A stretch of 64,000 bases of DNA from Streptoverticillium olivoreticuli subsp. olivoreticuli (GTDB lineage Bacteria; Actinomycetota; Actinomycetes; Streptomycetales; Streptomycetaceae): assembly GCF_003391135.1 (NCBI RefSeq), contig NZ_CP031455.1, positions 7,529,501-7,593,500 on the forward strand. The letters are read 5' to 3'. Of the stretch, positions 51,612 through 59,216 are shown in pieces. Every line of letters begins with the position of its first letter. The first letter of the stretch is position 1. Both the position numbers and the translations under genes were made by a program. Under the pieces are notes generated by a model that was given only the letters and a program-made list of their open reading frames with translations, made no database searches and was not told where the DNA came from.

Positions 51612-52450
51612 GGCCGGACCAGCCCTTCGTAGGCGTCGGGCCTGCGGTCGCGGTAGAAGGCCCACTGCTGCCGCACCTCGTCGATGAGGCCGAAGTCCAG
51701 GTCGCGGACGACCAGTTCCTCCTTGGTGTCGCTGGCGACGTCACCGACGAACTGACCGCGCGGGTCCACGAAATACGAGGTGCCGTAGAAGTCGTTGTCG
51801 CCGTACTCCTCGCGGCCCACGCGGTTGATCGCGGCGATGAAGTACTCGTTGGCGACGGCGGCCGCGGGCTGCTCCAACTGCCAGAGGTAGGCGGAGAGTC
51901 CGCGCGAGGTCGCCGAGGGGTTGTAGACCAGCTGGGCGCCGGCCAGGCCGAGCGAGCGCCAGCCCTCGGGGAAGTGGCGGTCGTAGCAGATATAGACGCC
52001 GACCTTGCCGACGGCCGTGTCGAAGACGGGCCAGCCGAGGTTGCCCGGTTTGAAGTAGTACTTCTCCCAGAAGCCCTTGACCTGGGGGATGTGGTGCTTG
52101 CGGTACTTCCCCAGATAGCGGCCGTCGGCGTCGATGACGGCCGCCGTGTTGTAGTAGAAACCGGACTGCTCGATCTCGAAGACGGGCACGACGATCACCA
52201 TGCCGGTCTCCCGCGCGAGCTCCTGCATCCGTCGCACGGTGGGCCCGTCGGGCACCTCCTCGGCCCAGCGGTAGTGCTCGCTCTCCTGCACTTGACAGAA
52301 ATACGGGGCGTTGAAGACCTCTTGGAAGCCGATCACCTGCGCGCCCTGCGCGGCGGCGGCGCGGGCGTGCTCCTCGTGCTTGGCGATCATCGACTCGGTG
52401 TCGCCGGTCCAGGTCGCCTGAACCAGAGCGGCGCGCACAACATTGGCCAT
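51608..52450 (-). CDS. Nitrilase-superfamily beta-ureidopropionase / N-carbamoyl amidohydrolase
   Basis: A 280-residue carbon-nitrogen hydrolase. The Glu-Lys-Cys triad is visible: Glu in GFQEVFNAPYF, Lys in LGKYRKHHIPQ and Cys in VYICYDRHFPEG. It hydrolyses N-carbamoyl-beta-alanine or a related carbamoyl amino acid to amine, CO2 and ammonia. The ATG at 52450 has AAGGAG six bases upstream; a longer in-frame extension lacks support. It heads the four-gene minus-strand operon and is separated from the divergent marR gene by 163 bases. Confidence 0.92.
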   Translation of the reverse strand: MANVVRAALVQATWTGDTESMIAKHEEHARAAAAQGAQVIGFQEVFNAPYFCQVQESEHYRWAEEVPDGPTVRRMQELARETGMVIVVPVFEIEQSGFYYNTAAVIDADGRYLGKYRKHHIPQVKGFWEKYYFKPGNLGWPVFDTAVGKVGVYICYDRHFPEGWRSLGLAGAQLVYNPSATSRGLSAYLWQLEQPAAAVANEYFIAAINRVGREEYGDNDFYGTSYFVDPRGQFVGDVASDTKEELVVRDLDFGLIDEVRQQWAFYRDRRPDAYEGLVRP

Positions 52451-52568
52451 GAGCTGCTCCTTTGCCGGGGCGTCAGCCAGGCTGACACGCGTAGATCCGC
52501 GTGTGCCTGCGACCGTATGACCCGTCACGCTCGGTGGCAAGACCAGCACGCCGCCTGTGGATAACCAG

Positions 52569-52594
52569 ACAGGCAAACTTGCAAGTTTGTCTGT
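52569..52594. promoter_or_regulatory. MarR-type palindromic operator
   Basis: A perfect 16-bp palindrome CAAACTTGCAAGTTTG (52574-52589), extended with one mismatched pair to 26 bases (ACAGG...TCTGT). It covers the -35 of the marR promoter, so it should mediate autorepression of marR and the downstream MFS and hydrolase genes. Confidence 0.75.
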
Positions 52595-52607
52595 TGTTAT
52601 TTACGGT
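52579..52607 (+). promoter_or_regulatory. Leaderless marR promoter
   Basis: TTGCAA (52579-52584) and TACGGT (52602-52607) are 17 bases apart. The -10 ends six bases before the ATG at 52614, so the transcript would start at the start codon. Confidence 0.6.
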
Positions 52608-52613
52608 GGAACC

Positions 52614-53045
52614 ATGAGTGACAAGGAACAGGAACGCGTCGCGGCCGACCTGGCCGCCACCGTCTCCCAGCTCATGAGACGCCTGCGCACGGCCTCGCCG
52701 CAGGGTGCTCTCACCCCGTCCCAGCGCACCGTGATCGGCCGGCTCGGCACCGACGGCCCCGCCACGACCGCCGCCCTGGCCCGCGCGGAGCTCGTCCGCC
52801 CCCAGTCCATGCGCGTGATCCTCGGTGTCCTGGAGGACATGGAGATCGTCGCCCGCTCCCCGCACCCCACGGACGGCCGGCAGGTCGTCTTCTCCCTCAC
52901 CCCCGAGGGAGAGGAGGCCCTCGCGTCCGTGCGGGACTCCAAGAACAGCTGGCTCGCCTCCGCCATCGAGCGCCGCCTCGACCCCGACGAACAGCGCACC
53001 CTGACCGAGGCCACCCGGCTGCTCAAACGTCTGGTCGAGGAGTGA
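52614..53045 (+). CDS. MarR-family transcriptional regulator
   Basis: A 143-residue winged-helix regulator. The recognition part reads TTAALARAELVRPQSMRVIL and the wing SPHPTDGRQVVFSLTPEG, typical of MarR. The ATG at 52614 has little ribosome site, and promoter spacing suggests a leaderless message. A perfect palindrome overlaps its -35, so it probably represses itself and the co-transcribed MFS gene, whose GTG start overlaps its stop. The inducer is likely a substrate of that exporter; identity unknown. Confidence 0.9.
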   Translation: MSDKEQERVAADLAATVSQLMRRLRTASPQGALTPSQRTVIGRLGTDGPATTAALARAELVRPQSMRVILGVLEDMEIVARSPHPTDGRQVVFSLTPEGEEALASVRDSKNSWLASAIERRLDPDEQRTLTEATRLLKRLVEE

Positions 53046-54334
53046 GCCTCAGAGGTGCGCCCCGGACCCCCGCCACCGGGGCGGCGCACGACAACGGCGG
53101 GACGGCGCGGGGGGACGACGCGCCCGCCGCGACCCACGCGCCCGGCTTCGGCGGCCGCCTCATGGCGCCCCTCCTGCTGGGCTCGGTCCTCAACCCCGTC
53201 AACACCACCGCGATCGCCACCGGCCTCGTCGCCATCGGCCGCGACTTCGGGACCGGCCCGGCCGGCACCGCCTGGCTGATCTCCTCCCTCTACCTCGCCA
53301 GCGCCGTCGGCCAGCCGCTCATGGGCCGCCTCGCCGATCTCCTCGGCCCGCGCCGCGTCTTCCTCGCCGGCCTCGTGGTGGTGTGCGCCGCGGGCCTGAC
53401 CGGGGCGCTCGCCCCCGGCCTCGGGTGGCTGATCGCCGCCCGCGTGCTGCTGGGCATCGGCACCTCCGCCGCGTACCCCGCGGCCATGGCCATGCTCCGG
53501 GCCGAGTCCCTGCGCGTCGGCCGCGAACCTCCGCGCACCGTCCTCGGGCGGCTCTCCCTCGCGGCGCTCGGCAGCGCCGCAGTCGGTCCCGCGCTCGGCG
53601 GGCTGCTCACCGCCACCACCGGCTGGCGCGGCATCTTCGCCGTCAACGTGCCGCTCGCCCTGATCCCGCTGGTCCTCGGGCTGTGGTGGCTGCCGCGCGA
53701 CGGCGCCCTCCCGTCCCGCGGGGCCGGACGCCCCGCCGAGCGCACCCCGCTGCCCGCGCTCCTGCGCAACCGCCCCCTCGCCGTCACCTATCTGCGGCAC
53801 GGGCTCGCCTACCTCACCATCTACTGCACGCTCTACGGCTTCACCCAGTGGCTGGAGGAGGCGCACGGCTACTCCTCCCTCGCCACCGGCCTCGTCATGC
53901 TCCCCATGTCCGGTGCGGCGGCGGTCTGTTCACTGCTCGGCGCCCGTACGAAGGGCATCCGCGCGCCCCTCACCACGGCGGCCGCCCTGCTCGCCCTCGG
54001 CAGCGGAGGACTGCTCCTCGCGCACGGCGGCTCCCCGCTCGCCGCGCTGCTGCTGACCTCCGTGCTCTTCGGCGTACCGCAGGGCCTCGCCTCCACCGGC
54101 AACCAGGCGGCCGTCTACGCCCAGGCCCCGCCCGGGGGCGTGGGCGCCGCGGCCGGACTCCAGCGCACCGCCCAGTACCTCGGCGCCATCGCCGCCACCG
54201 CCCTGCTCGGCCTCTGCTACGGAGCGCGGGCCACCGACACCGGCCTGCACCACCTCGCCACCGTCACCGGTGTGCTGAGCCTGTCCCTCGTCGTCCTGAC
54301 CGTCACCGACCGCGCCCTGCGCACCCGCACCTGA
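53042..54334 (+). CDS. MFS transporter of the MarR operon
   Basis: A 430-residue major facilitator with twelve or so helices after a 38-residue hydrophilic N-terminus. Landmarks are LNPVNTTAIATGLVAIGRDF in TM1, SSLYLASAVGQPLMGRLADLLGPRR (motif A, seen as GRLADLLGPRR), and ARVLLGIGTSAAYPAAMAML in TM4. The general type is drug/multidrug efflux (DHA2-like in the first half). The GTG overlaps the marR stop by four bases (GTGA), so it is co-transcribed and probably under MarR control. It is followed after 10 bases by an isochorismatase-fold gene. Confidence 0.88.
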   Translation: MSLRGAPRTPATGAAHDNGGTARGDDAPAATHAPGFGGRLMAPLLLGSVLNPVNTTAIATGLVAIGRDFGTGPAGTAWLISSLYLASAVGQPLMGRLADLLGPRRVFLAGLVVVCAAGLTGALAPGLGWLIAARVLLGIGTSAAYPAAMAMLRAESLRVGREPPRTVLGRLSLAALGSAAVGPALGGLLTATTGWRGIFAVNVPLALIPLVLGLWWLPRDGALPSRGAGRPAERTPLPALLRNRPLAVTYLRHGLAYLTIYCTLYGFTQWLEEAHGYSSLATGLVMLPMSGAAAVCSLLGARTKGIRAPLTTAAALLALGSGGLLLAHGGSPLAALLLTSVLFGVPQGLASTGNQAAVYAQAPPGGVGAAAGLQRTAQYLGAIAATALLGLCYGARATDTGLHHLATVTGVLSLSLVVLTVTDRALRTRT

Positions 54335-54344
54335 GGAGATCCCC

Positions 54345-54896
54345 ATGCCCGCCACCACGCTCGACCCCAACACCGCGCTCGTCCTCGTCGACCTCCAGAA
54401 GGGCATCCTCGCCCTCCCCACCGTCCACCCGTCCGCCGAGATCCTGGGCCGCGGTGCCCAACTGGCCGCCGCCTTCCGCGAGCGCGGCCTGCCGGTCGTC
54501 CTGGTACGGGTCGTGGGCGCCGCGCCCGGCCGCTCCGAGGCGCCCCTGCGCGGCGGCCGGTTCCCGGCCGACTTCGCCGACCTGGCCCCCGAACTCGACC
54601 GCCAGGACAGCGACATCGTGGTCACCAAGCACACCTGGGGCGCCTTCCACGCCACCGACCTCGACCTCCAGCTGCGCCGCCGCGGCGTCACCCAGATCGT
54701 CCTCGCGGGCATCGCGACGGGCGCGGGCGTCGAGTCCACCGCCCGCGCGGCCCACGAGCACGGCTACCACGTGACGGTCGCGACCGACGCCGTCACCGAC
54801 CTCGACCCGGAGACCCACCGCGTCGCCGTCGAGAAGGTCTTCCCGCGCCTGGCAGAGACGGACACGACGGAGAACATCCTGAAGCTGCTCGCCTGA
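54345..54896 (+). CDS. Isochorismatase-fold hydrolase lacking the catalytic Cys
   Basis: A 183-residue protein of the isochorismatase-like hydrolase fold. Asp in LVLVDLQKGIL and Lys in VVTKHTWGAF are present, but the third residue, Cys in cysteine hydrolases (pattern TxxCVExT), is Gly here: IATGAGVESTARAA. PhzD also has Gly at this place and hydrolyses vinyl ethers without a Cys nucleophile, so true isochorismatase-like chemistry or an inactive fold are possible. GAGGAG stands six bases before the ATG. It is the third gene of the MarR operon. Substrate unknown. Confidence 0.85.
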   Translation: MPATTLDPNTALVLVDLQKGILALPTVHPSAEILGRGAQLAAAFRERGLPVVLVRVVGAAPGRSEAPLRGGRFPADFADLAPELDRQDSDIVVTKHTWGAFHATDLDLQLRRRGVTQIVLAGIATGAGVESTARAAHEHGYHVTVATDAVTDLDPETHRVAVEKVFPRLAETDTTENILKLLA

Positions 54897-54904
54897 CGGG
54901 AGCC

Positions 54905-55090
54905 GCCGGGTCCTGTGGCCGGCTGCGGGCCGCGCCGTCCGCACCGCCGCTGCGCGGCGGTGTCCTCGGACGCCGGACGGGCCGGATGCGGCTGATGTCG
55001 GTGCGCATTCGGCCCGCGCGGGCCGGCCCGTCCGGGGCCCGGCAGGGCGCCCCGCCGCAGGCGGCCCGTGGGCCCGCGGCCGGGCAGAGG
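54905..55090 (+). repeat. Intergenic hairpin repeat, copy R3 (diverged)
   Basis: A diverged third copy: CTCGGACGCCGGACGGGCCGG, shown in part as ACGCCGGACGGGC, and the tail GGCAGGGCGCCCCGCCGCAG matching the R2 tail. CCGGACGGGCCGG (54973) pairs with CCGGCCCGTCCGG (55023). It lies after the isochorismatase-fold gene, same orientation as R1 and R2, and may act as terminator. The 323-base gap holds nothing else that I can see. Confidence 0.6.
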
Positions 55091-55219
55091 CCTGCCGGAC
55101 ACGCCTCCCCGTCGCCTCGGCCCGGGGCACTCCGACCCGATCCGCCGGGTGCCCGGTCCCTCCACGTCCATGTCGGATTTCCGCGAGCCAAGGCGGCCCG
55201 CGCGGACGATCCTGGAGGC

Positions 55220-56695
55220 ATGTACACCGACTTCGACCGCTGTGTCAGGGCCGTCCGCTCCAAGGACGCCCGCTTCGACGGGTGGTTCTACACCGCCGTG
55301 CTCACCACACGCATCTACTGCCGTCCGAGCTGCCCGGCCGTGCCGCCGAAGGACCGGAACATGACCTTCTACCCCAGCGCGGCCGCCGCCCAGCAGGCCG
55401 GGTTCCGGGCCTGCAAGCGCTGCCGGCCCGACGCCAGCCCCGGCTCGCCGCAGTGGAACGAGCGCGCCGACCTCGTCGCCCGGGCCATGCGGCTCATCGG
55501 CGACGGCACGGTCGACCGCGAGGGCGTCCCCGGCCTCGCCGCCCGCCTCGGCTACAGCACCCGCCAGATCGAGCGCCAGCTGCTCGCCGAGCTCGGCGCC
55601 GGGCCGCTCGCCCTGGCCCGCGCCCAGCGTGCCCAGACCGCCCGCATCCTCATCGAGACCAGCGAACTGTCCATGGCGGACGCCGCGTTCGCCGCCGGCT
55701 TCTCCTCCATCCGCACCTTCAACGAGACCGTCCGCGAGGTCTTCGCACTCTCGCCCAGCGAACTCCGCGCCCGCGCGGCGCGCGGCCGGCACCCCACCAC
55801 CCCCGGCGTGCTGACGCTCCGTCTGCCCTTCCGGGCGCCCCTGTGCCCCGACAACCTCTTCGGCCACCTCGTGGCGACCGCCGTGCCGGGCGTGGAGGAG
55901 TGGCGCGACGGCGCGTACCGCCGCACCCTGCGCCTCCCGTACGGCCACGGGACCGTCGCCCTCGCCCCGCGACCCGACCACATCGACTGCCGCCTCGCCC
56001 TCTCCGACCTGCGCGACCTGGCCGGAGCCATCAGCCGCTGCCGGAGCCTCCTCGACCTCGACGCGGACCCGGAGGCGGTGGACGAACTGCTGGGCGCCGA
56101 CGAGCGGTTGGCGCCCCTGGTCGCCAAGGCCCCCGGGCGGCGGGTGCCGCGCACCGTGGACCCCGAGGAGTTCGCCGTGCGGGCCGTGCTCGGCCAGCAG
56201 GTGTCGACGGCCGCGGCCCGTACGCTCGCCGCCCGTCTCGTCACCGCCCACGGCGAGCGCGTCGACGACCCCACGGGCGGCGGCCTGACCCACCTGTTCC
56301 CCTCCGCCGAGGCTCTGTCCGGGCTCGACCCCACGGCGCTCGCCATGCCCGGGGGGCGCCGCACCACCATCGTGACACTCGTCCGGGCCCTCGCGTCCGG
56401 TGAGCTCTCCCTCGGCGTCGGCAGCGACCGGTCGCAGGCGTACGCGCGGCTCGCCGAGCTCCCCGGCATGGGCCCGTGGACCACCGGGATCATCGGGATG
56501 CGGGCGCTCGGCGACCCCGACGCCTTCGTGCCGACGGACCTCGGCGTCCGCCGCGGCGCCGCGGCCTGCGGCCTCCCCGCGACGCCCGGGGCACTGACCC
56601 GGCACGCCGCCGCGTGGCGGCCGTGGCGGGCGTACGCCGTCCAGCACCTGTGGGCGGCCCATGACCACCCCATCAACGACATGCCCGAGGACTGA
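55220..56695 (+). CDS. alkA: Ada-AraC-AlkA fusion: alkylation sensor and 3-methyladenine DNA glycosylase
   Basis: A 491-residue fusion. Residues about 1-80 are an Ada zinc domain (YCRPSC and CKRC, four Cys) that repairs methylphosphotriesters and so senses methylation; 90-180 an AraC helix-turn-helix (VPGLAARLGYSTRQIERQL); 190-490 an AlkA glycosylase with VLGQQVSTAAARTLA and the helix-hairpin-helix LPGMGPWTTGIIGMRAL followed by VPTDLGV with the catalytic Asp. It excises alkylated bases and probably activates its own operon. The same fusion is known from mycobacteria. GGAGG lies just before the ATG. The ogt gene follows five bases after its stop. Confidence 0.93.
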   Translation: MYTDFDRCVRAVRSKDARFDGWFYTAVLTTRIYCRPSCPAVPPKDRNMTFYPSAAAAQQAGFRACKRCRPDASPGSPQWNERADLVARAMRLIGDGTVDREGVPGLAARLGYSTRQIERQLLAELGAGPLALARAQRAQTARILIETSELSMADAAFAAGFSSIRTFNETVREVFALSPSELRARAARGRHPTTPGVLTLRLPFRAPLCPDNLFGHLVATAVPGVEEWRDGAYRRTLRLPYGHGTVALAPRPDHIDCRLALSDLRDLAGAISRCRSLLDLDADPEAVDELLGADERLAPLVAKAPGRRVPRTVDPEEFAVRAVLGQQVSTAAARTLAARLVTAHGERVDDPTGGGLTHLFPSAEALSGLDPTALAMPGGRRTTIVTLVRALASGELSLGVGSDRSQAYARLAELPGMGPWTTGIIGMRALGDPDAFVPTDLGVRRGAAACGLPATPGALTRHAAAWRPWRAYAVQHLWAAHDHPINDMPED

Positions 56696-56700
56696 GCACC

Positions 56701-57207
56701 ATGCAACGCGTACACACCGTCGCCGACAGCCCCATGGGTCCCCTGACCCTCGTCGCCACCGACGGCACCCTGTCCGGCCTCTACATGACCGACCAGCGGC
56801 ACCGGCCGCCCGAGGAGACGTTCGGCGGGCGGGACGAGCGGCCGTTCACCGAGGCCCTGCGCCAGCTGACGGCGTACTTCGCGGGCGAGTCGACCCGCTT
56901 CGAGCTCCCGCTGCGGCTGGACGGTACGCCGTTCCAGCAGCGCGTCTGGGCGGGGCTTCAGGAGATCCCGTACGGCGAGACGCTCTCGTACGGCGAACTC
57001 GCCGAGCGGATCGGCGCGCCGGGCGCCTCCCGCGCGGTCGGTCTGGCGAACGGCAAGAACCCCGTCGGGATCATCGTTCCCTGTCACCGGGTCGTCGGCT
57101 CGACGGGCGGACTCACGGGCTACGGCGGCGGTCTGGACCGCAAGCGCGCGCTCCTGGCCCTGGAGCGCGGCGCGGACGCGGCCGACGGACAGCCCCGGCT
57201 GTTCTAG
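56701..57207 (+). CDS. ogt: Methylated-DNA-protein-cysteine methyltransferase
   Basis: A 168-residue suicide alkyltransferase. The active-site segment NPVGIIVPCHRVVGSTGGL holds the acceptor Cys in PCHRV, followed by YGGGLDRKRALL; the upstream Asn-containing VGLANGKNP fits the family. It transfers O6-methyl from guanine in DNA to its own Cys. It is five bases downstream of the Ada-AlkA gene and surely in the same adaptive-response operon. Its TAG stop overlaps the stop of the opposing HTH gene by four bases through the self-complementary CTAG. Confidence 0.93.
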   Translation: MQRVHTVADSPMGPLTLVATDGTLSGLYMTDQRHRPPEETFGGRDERPFTEALRQLTAYFAGESTRFELPLRLDGTPFQQRVWAGLQEIPYGETLSYGELAERIGAPGASRAVGLANGKNPVGIIVPCHRVVGSTGGLTGYGGGLDRKRALLALERGADAADGQPRLF

Positions 57208-57794
57208 TCCTCGGGTGTCAGCGGGCGCTTGTAGTACGCCCAGGGAAAGGAGCCCGCCCCCACCGACACCCACCCCTCCGCCTCCATCCGCCGGCGCCGG
57301 TTGCCGACGGCGAACGGCACGCGGCGGTGCTCCCACGGCCGGTCCGACGCCTCGACCACGTGGAAGAACGGGCCGTAGTCGACGACGTGCCAGCCCTCCA
57401 GGCCCGCTTCCGCGAGCGCGGCCATCTCGTCGAAGGCGGTCAGCGGAGTCAGCACCCGCCGCTCCGGCGCCCCCGGCCCCCCGGCCGTCGCGCCGGGCGC
57501 GGCCGCCGTCGCCTTCGCGGCGAACCGCTGCTGCGCGGCCTGCCGGCTCACCCCCAGGATGCGGCCGATGGTGTCCCAGCTGTGGCCCGCGGCCCGCGCT
57601 CCCTGCACCGCCTCGCGCAGCAGGCGGCTGGTCTCCTCGGCGCCGACGCGGGTGGCGGCCACCAGGCGGAGGTAGCCCGCGGGGTCGTGCTCCAGCGATT
57701 CGGCCAGTCCGTCCGGCGTGCCGAGCACGGCGGCCGCGATCCCCTCACGGATGCTCACGGCCTCTTCCGGGCCGATCAACTGCTCGTCGCTCAT
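57204..57794 (-). CDS. Small HTH DNA-binding protein
   Basis: A 196-residue protein with a helix-turn-helix near residues 65-90 (GHSWDTIGRILGVSRQAAQQRF), of the type seen in many uncharacterised Streptomyces regulators. The N-terminal part (SIREGIAAAVLG) is helical; the C-terminal half is a small alpha/beta piece with WHVVDYGPFFHVVEA. The ATG at 57794 overlaps the stop of a two-helix membrane protein gene (ATGA), so the two are made together, perhaps as a regulator and its membrane partner. Palindromes at 58081-58126 upstream of the pair may be its binding sites. Function inferred only in general. Confidence 0.72.
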   Translation of the reverse strand: MSDEQLIGPEEAVSIREGIAAAVLGTPDGLAESLEHDPAGYLRLVAATRVGAEETSRLLREAVQGARAAGHSWDTIGRILGVSRQAAQQRFAAKATAAAPGATAGGPGAPERRVLTPLTAFDEMAALAEAGLEGWHVVDYGPFFHVVEASDRPWEHRRVPFAVGNRRRRMEAEGWVSVGAGSFPWAYYKRPLTPED

Positions 57795-58078
57795 CGGTCG
57801 TCGGCCGTACGCAGGGGCTCCAGCGCGTCCAGCGCCGCGCGGTCGAGCTCGCGCCGCGCGGCCTCGGCCCTGCCGGACCACGCCGCCGCGGTGAGCAGGG
57901 TGATGGCCGCGAGAAGGACGAAGGCGGCGCTGCCCAGGGTGAGGTACGAGACGACGCCGGAGTCGTCGGACATCCGCGTCGCCATGAAGATCAAGGAGAT
58001 CGAGACGGGGATCATGCCGAAGCCCGCGGCGCGGAGCGCGGTCCTGCGGTCGACGATCTGCTGCGCTGTGGCGATCAT
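57791..58078 (-). CDS. Small two-helix membrane protein
   Basis: A 95-residue protein with two hydrophobic segments (GFGMIPVSISLIFMA and SAAFVLLAAITLLTAAAW) and an arginine-rich C-terminal tail (RAEAARRELDRAALDAL). I use the ATG at 58078; an upstream TTG at 58114 would make the coding region run through palindromic operator-like DNA with non-coding codon use. It overlaps the HTH gene by four bases. Possibly a membrane anchor or sensor for that regulator; no named family recognised. Confidence 0.65.
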   Translation of the reverse strand: MIATAQQIVDRRTALRAAGFGMIPVSISLIFMATRMSDDSGVVSYLTLGSAAFVLLAAITLLTAAAWSGRAEAARRELDRAALDALEPLRTADDR

Positions 58079-58080
58079 GG

Positions 58081-58126
58081 CGTCAAGGTTTCCTTGACGC
58101 TGATCATTTGTCAATCTTTCCTTGAC
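58081..58126. promoter_or_regulatory. Paired CGTCAAGG palindromes
   Basis: CGTCAAGG-TTT-CCTTGACG (58081-58099) is a perfect 8-3-8 palindrome, and GTCAA-N7-TTGAC (58110-58126) is a second, weaker one with its centre 28 bases away. Both lie immediately upstream of the membrane protein/HTH gene pair and look like operators. Confidence 0.7.
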
Positions 58127-58133
58127 GGTGGGC

Positions 58134-58889
58134 TCAGGGTGCCGCGATCCGGTCCAGCAGTGCGGGCAACGCGGTCCCGATCGGCTCGCGCACCAGCTCG
58201 TCCGCCCGGTCGTCGTACGGCGTCGGCTCCGCGTTGACGATGATCAGCCGGGCGCCGTGGTCGGCGGCCAGGCCCGCGAGCGCGGCGGCGGGGTGCACCT
58301 GCAGGCTCGTCCCCACCGCGATGAACACCTCGCACGCCTTGGTCAGCGCCACCGCCTCGCCCAGCACCGCCGGATCCAGCCCCTCGCCGAACATCACCGT
58401 CGCCGACTTGAGGATGCCGCCGCACACCTCGCACGCCGGATCGGGATCACCTCCGTCGACCCGCTCCAGCGCGGCCGCCATGCTCGACCGCGCCTTGCAG
58501 CGCGTGCACTGCGCCGACCGCGCGGAACCGTGCAGTTCGAGCACCTTGCGGTCGGGCATCCCCGCCAGCTGGTGCAGCCCGTCCACGTTCTGCGTGATCA
58601 CGCGCACCGGCGTGCCGGACCGCTCCAGGCGCACCACGGCCTCGTGCGCCGCGTTCGGCCGCGCCCGCAGCGCGGGGCCGTCGCGCCGCATCCGCCAGGC
58701 ACGCCTGCGGATCTCGGGGTCGGACATGTAGTACTCGTACGTGACGAGCTTCTCCGCCTCCGGGTCGCGCCGCCACAGCCCGTTGGGGCCGCGGTAGTCG
58801 GGGATCCCGGAGTCCGTGGAGATCCCCGCGCCACTCATGATCACCACCAGCGGGCGCCGCCGGCCCCGCTCCGCACCGCTGCTGCTCAT
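58134..58889 (-). CDS. NAD-dependent protein deacylase, sirtuin family
   Basis: A 251-residue Sir2 enzyme. It has the NAD loop VIMSGAGISTDSGIPDYRG, TQNVDGLHQLAG with catalytic His expected in VLELHGSA, two Cys pairs for structural zinc (CTRC and CEVC), and VGTSLQVHPAA. It removes acetyl or other acyl groups from lysines using NAD. I start at the ATG at 58889; an upstream frame adds a 38-residue low-complexity stretch without ribosome site. It lies upstream of the two-palindrome region and on the same strand as the small HTH pair. Confidence 0.9.
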   Translation of the reverse strand: MSSSGAERGRRRPLVVIMSGAGISTDSGIPDYRGPNGLWRRDPEAEKLVTYEYYMSDPEIRRRAWRMRRDGPALRARPNAAHEAVVRLERSGTPVRVITQNVDGLHQLAGMPDRKVLELHGSARSAQCTRCKARSSMAAALERVDGGDPDPACEVCGGILKSATVMFGEGLDPAVLGEAVALTKACEVFIAVGTSLQVHPAAALAGLAADHGARLIIVNAEPTPYDDRADELVREPIGTALPALLDRIAAP

Positions 58890-59216
58890 GGCGCGAGGGT
58901 ACGCAGGGACCTCCGGCCCGGCGACGGGATTTCCGTCGCGGGCCGGGCGGTCCGCCTGCTGCCGGCGATCGGCGGAGTGTGGATGTGTCGACATTCGCGC
59001 CACGGTTTCCGGAGTCGGCGAAAGGCTGCCCGGTTATTGGCGATTTGTCGATATTTTGCCGCATCACCCTTCCGGGGTCGTTTTGTATGCCCGCCCTTCC
59101 CTCCCGCGGGTGGCGCGCTACCCGCATCCGGGTCAAGGCGCGGGCCCGTCTCAGCGGTGCGTTCCCACGGCTGTGGTCCTGTGCGACTCCAGGTTTTCGA
59201 GGGTGATGGGAGCGAT
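58890..59216. other. Intergenic region between the divergent sirtuin and collagen-like genes
   Basis: 327 bases with a distinctly AT-richer centre (about 59030-59090). It must carry both divergent promoters. I see no reliable -10/-35 pair, palindrome or gene. Confidence 0.45.
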
